Source: Clostridiales bacterium (lineage in GTDB: Bacteria > Bacillota > Clostridia > Christensenellales > CAG-314). Taken from it: 64,000 nt of DNA. The translations under genes were made by a program, and so were the position numbers. The stretch is taken from positions 9,983-73,982 of the forward strand of contig SFEB01000004.1 in NCBI GenBank assembly GCA_004558105.1, given 5' to 3'. The notes beneath the pieces were generated by a model. The model worked only from the letters and a program-made list of their open reading frames with translations, was not told where the DNA came from and searched no databases. This document shows positions 62,556-64,000 of the stretch, piece by piece (within the stretch, counting starts at the first letter, position 1; every line of letters starts with the position of its first letter).

Positions 62556-63440
62556 ATGCAGGACGAATTTAACGATATCGTTTTAGAAAACGATAAGACG
62601 AGCGTTAACGACGGCGTGGCGGAAAACGACAGTATTGTAGCCGTATCGCAGAATATAACGGAATTTCCCGACGGCGAAGCGAATACGAAAGGCAAAATCA
62701 AACAAGTCGCTTTTAACATGGCGTTGGTGGCGAGTCTGTTCGCCGTTACCGTAGCGGTGAGCGCGCCAAAGCCGTCCGCTCCCGCAAGCACCGTGGGCGG
62801 GGTAGAAGTAACGAGTTTTTGCTATGACAAAACGCTGTCGGTGGATTTCGTTATTAACGATCCGGAAGAAGAACTGAAAGGGTTCGAGGTTTTTATTGAG
62901 GACGGAAGCGAGACGAAAACGCCTTGCAGTATCGATGAAAACCAACTTGAAAACGGTTATACCGCCACGGCGGATTTGCCCGACGGTACAATTTTGGACG
63001 GTCTGAGTTTCGTTCTTTCCGCTACCACCAAAGAGGGGTGGACGGGTGAGATTTGCCGTGAGACGTTGACTTTGCCGAGGGCTCCCGACGTCGGAGAGGT
63101 CGGAATTGAGGCGATGATATACGAAGACGTCTCGGGGAACGTTCTGAACGCATATTTTTACGTAGAAAACGTAGAGGCGGTGCAGGGGTACGTCGTTTGG
63201 TTCGAAGACGAAAACGGACTTAAAGTTATTTGTTCCGTCGACACCGGGAGCGAAGACATGGGTGCGGATTGCTTTGCCTTTTGCGACGTACCGACGGAAA
63301 CGGTTGTCGACGAGTACGGGCAAATTACTCTGGTTCTTGCCGTACGTACTGCCGACGGCTGGGAAGGCGAGGTTTATCGCGACAAAGTCATGGTGATGGA
63401 AGTGGCACAGTTGAATGATGACGGAATTGTCGCATATTGA
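62556..63440 (+). CDS. unrecognised membrane-anchored protein with two tandem domains
   Basis: 294 residues, no family recognised. An acidic N-terminal tail (1-~45, cytoplasmic if the positive KGKIK before the helix holds) leads to one transmembrane helix (~50-69), a Pro/Ala linker, and two similar ~95-residue domains (about 81-174 and 178-285). The copies share GFEVFIED/GYVVWFED, PCSID/ICSVD and GWTGEICRE/GWEGEVYRD, and look like beta-sandwich units with a conserved cysteine. AAAGGGGG ribosome site. The MscS channel follows 31 bp later, so the two may be co-expressed. Confidence 0.85.
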   Translation: MQDEFNDIVLENDKTSVNDGVAENDSIVAVSQNITEFPDGEANTKGKIKQVAFNMALVASLFAVTVAVSAPKPSAPASTVGGVEVTSFCYDKTLSVDFVINDPEEELKGFEVFIEDGSETKTPCSIDENQLENGYTATADLPDGTILDGLSFVLSATTKEGWTGEICRETLTLPRAPDVGEVGIEAMIYEDVSGNVLNAYFYVENVEAVQGYVVWFEDENGLKVICSVDTGSEDMGADCFAFCDVPTETVVDEYGQITLVLAVRTADGWEGEVYRDKVMVMEVAQLNDDGIVAY

Positions 63441-63471
63441 ATTTAAAATCAAAAGAAAAGAGGTATAAAAA

Positions 63472-64000
63472 ATGGTAGGATCAACTGCAAAAAGCAAAAA
63501 GGGAAAGAAAGCGTCTGCTTTAAAAATCATCGTATGGGTACTGTTGTTGTCGGCAATAGTAGCGACGTTCGTCTTTGCGGATTATTTATTCGGCGAAGAA
63601 AGTCTGTTTGAAAAGTGGATAGAAGAGGGTAATATTACCAACTCAACCTTGGCGGGGCTCATTCGTATTTTGTCGCATTTGTTAAAAACGTTCCAGATTG
63701 TGGTTCTTAGTTTTATGGTGTATCGCCTGATTGTATGGATAATGAAAAAAAGTTTCCGCAAGAGCAACCGAATGTTGACGATACACAAATTGCTCACAAG
63801 TTTCCTGAAATATCTCGTTGCTATAGTAGCTCTGCTGTTCGTTCTCAGCGCATGGGGGGTCAATACGACGACCTTGCTCGCCAGCGCGGGGATTTTAGGC
63901 TTGGTTATAGGTCTCGGTGCACAGAGTCTTATTGCCGACATAATTGCCGGAACGTTCATCGTATTTGAAGGTTCTTACCAGGTGGGCGACATCGTGGTTA
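63472..64000 (+). CDS. MscS-family mechanosensitive channel (cut by window end)
   Basis: The first 176 residues are visible. A lysine-rich start (STAKSKKGKKAS) is followed by three membrane helices. The third carries the pore-lining pattern LLASAGILGLVIGLGAQSLIADIIAGTFIVFEG, with the Ala/Gly packing of MscS TM3, and then YQVGDIV, the start of the beta domain. Opens under membrane tension to release solutes. AAGAGG ribosome site. Confidence 0.93.
   Translation, partial: MVGSTAKSKKGKKASALKIIVWVLLLSAIVATFVFADYLFGEESLFEKWIEEGNITNSTLAGLIRILSHLLKTFQIVVLSFMVYRLIVWIMKKSFRKSNRMLTIHKLLTSFLKYLVAIVALLFVLSAWGVNTTTLLASAGILGLVIGLGAQSLIADIIAGTFIVFEGSYQVGDIVV

Noticed and set aside
1..64000. CRISPR arrays, prophage or transposase genes
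   Set aside because: No regularly spaced repeats with unique spacers, and no recognisable phage or transposase proteins on either strand.

Overview
The window reads as chromosomal DNA of a spore-forming, low-GC Gram-positive bacterium, most likely an uncultured member of the Clostridia. The grounds are a spoIIGA-sigE-spoIIE sporulation cluster, Gram-positive style rpmH-rnpA-yidD-yidC-jag-mnmEG-rsmG-parAB order, many TTGACA/TATAAT-type promoters with 17-bp spacers, strong GGAGG ribosome sites, and a V-type rather than F-type ATPase. The assignment to Clostridia is inference; no 16S or taxonomic marker was searched.

Layout. 0-8 kb (minus strand): lysine/DAP genes dapF-dapA, an Mrp Fe-S carrier, a MarR-controlled heterodimeric ABC exporter with a clear operator, and an aldehyde dehydrogenase. 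8-16.4 kb (plus): peptidase-E-like protein, AEC transporter, dUTPase, Na/Pi cotransporter, a dense DnaA-box cluster, TSCPD protein, RadC-like protein, M20 dipeptidase, TatD-linked radical SAM protein and TatD. 16.4-21.2 kb (minus): YwaF-like membrane protein and the sporulation cluster. 21.4-23.2 kb: tRNA-Gly(CCC) followed by an atypical lipoprotein gene of foreign codon usage. 23.2-30.4 kb: M18 aminopeptidase, uppP, the ychF-yycJ-CPBP-rlmH operon, an M14 peptidase and tadA.

30.4-33.0 kb is a 2.6-kb gene-free, AT-rich tract carrying seven ParB-binding parS sites and an abrupt reversal of strand composition near 32.27 kb. It is followed by a cobalamin riboswitch controlling a YitT-family membrane protein, cvpA and dnaA (all minus). 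dnaA and dnaN are divergent around a 412-bp intergenic region with DnaA boxes and a DnaA-trio-like element. To the right, all plus strand: dnaN, rpmH, rnpA, yidD, yidC, jag, mnmE, mnmG, rsmG, parA, parB, metG, gltX, ktrB and ktrA. A cysteine desulfidase gene (minus) then precedes the nine-gene V-ATPase operon, an unrecognised membrane-anchored protein with an internal duplication, and a MscS channel cut by the window end.

How it fits together. The centre of the window is the replication origin and chromosome centromere: DnaA/DnaN start and process replication, ParA/ParB act on the parS cluster, and the surrounding genes supply ribosome, RNase P, membrane insertase and tRNA modification functions. 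The rotor subunit of the V-ATPase carries all Na+-ligand residues known from Enterococcus hirae, and the window also holds KtrAB K+ uptake and a Na/Pi cotransporter, which suggests a sodium-based membrane economy. The most interesting items are the compact centromere with its composition pivot, the riboswitch-YitT link, and the ectopic DnaA-box cluster.
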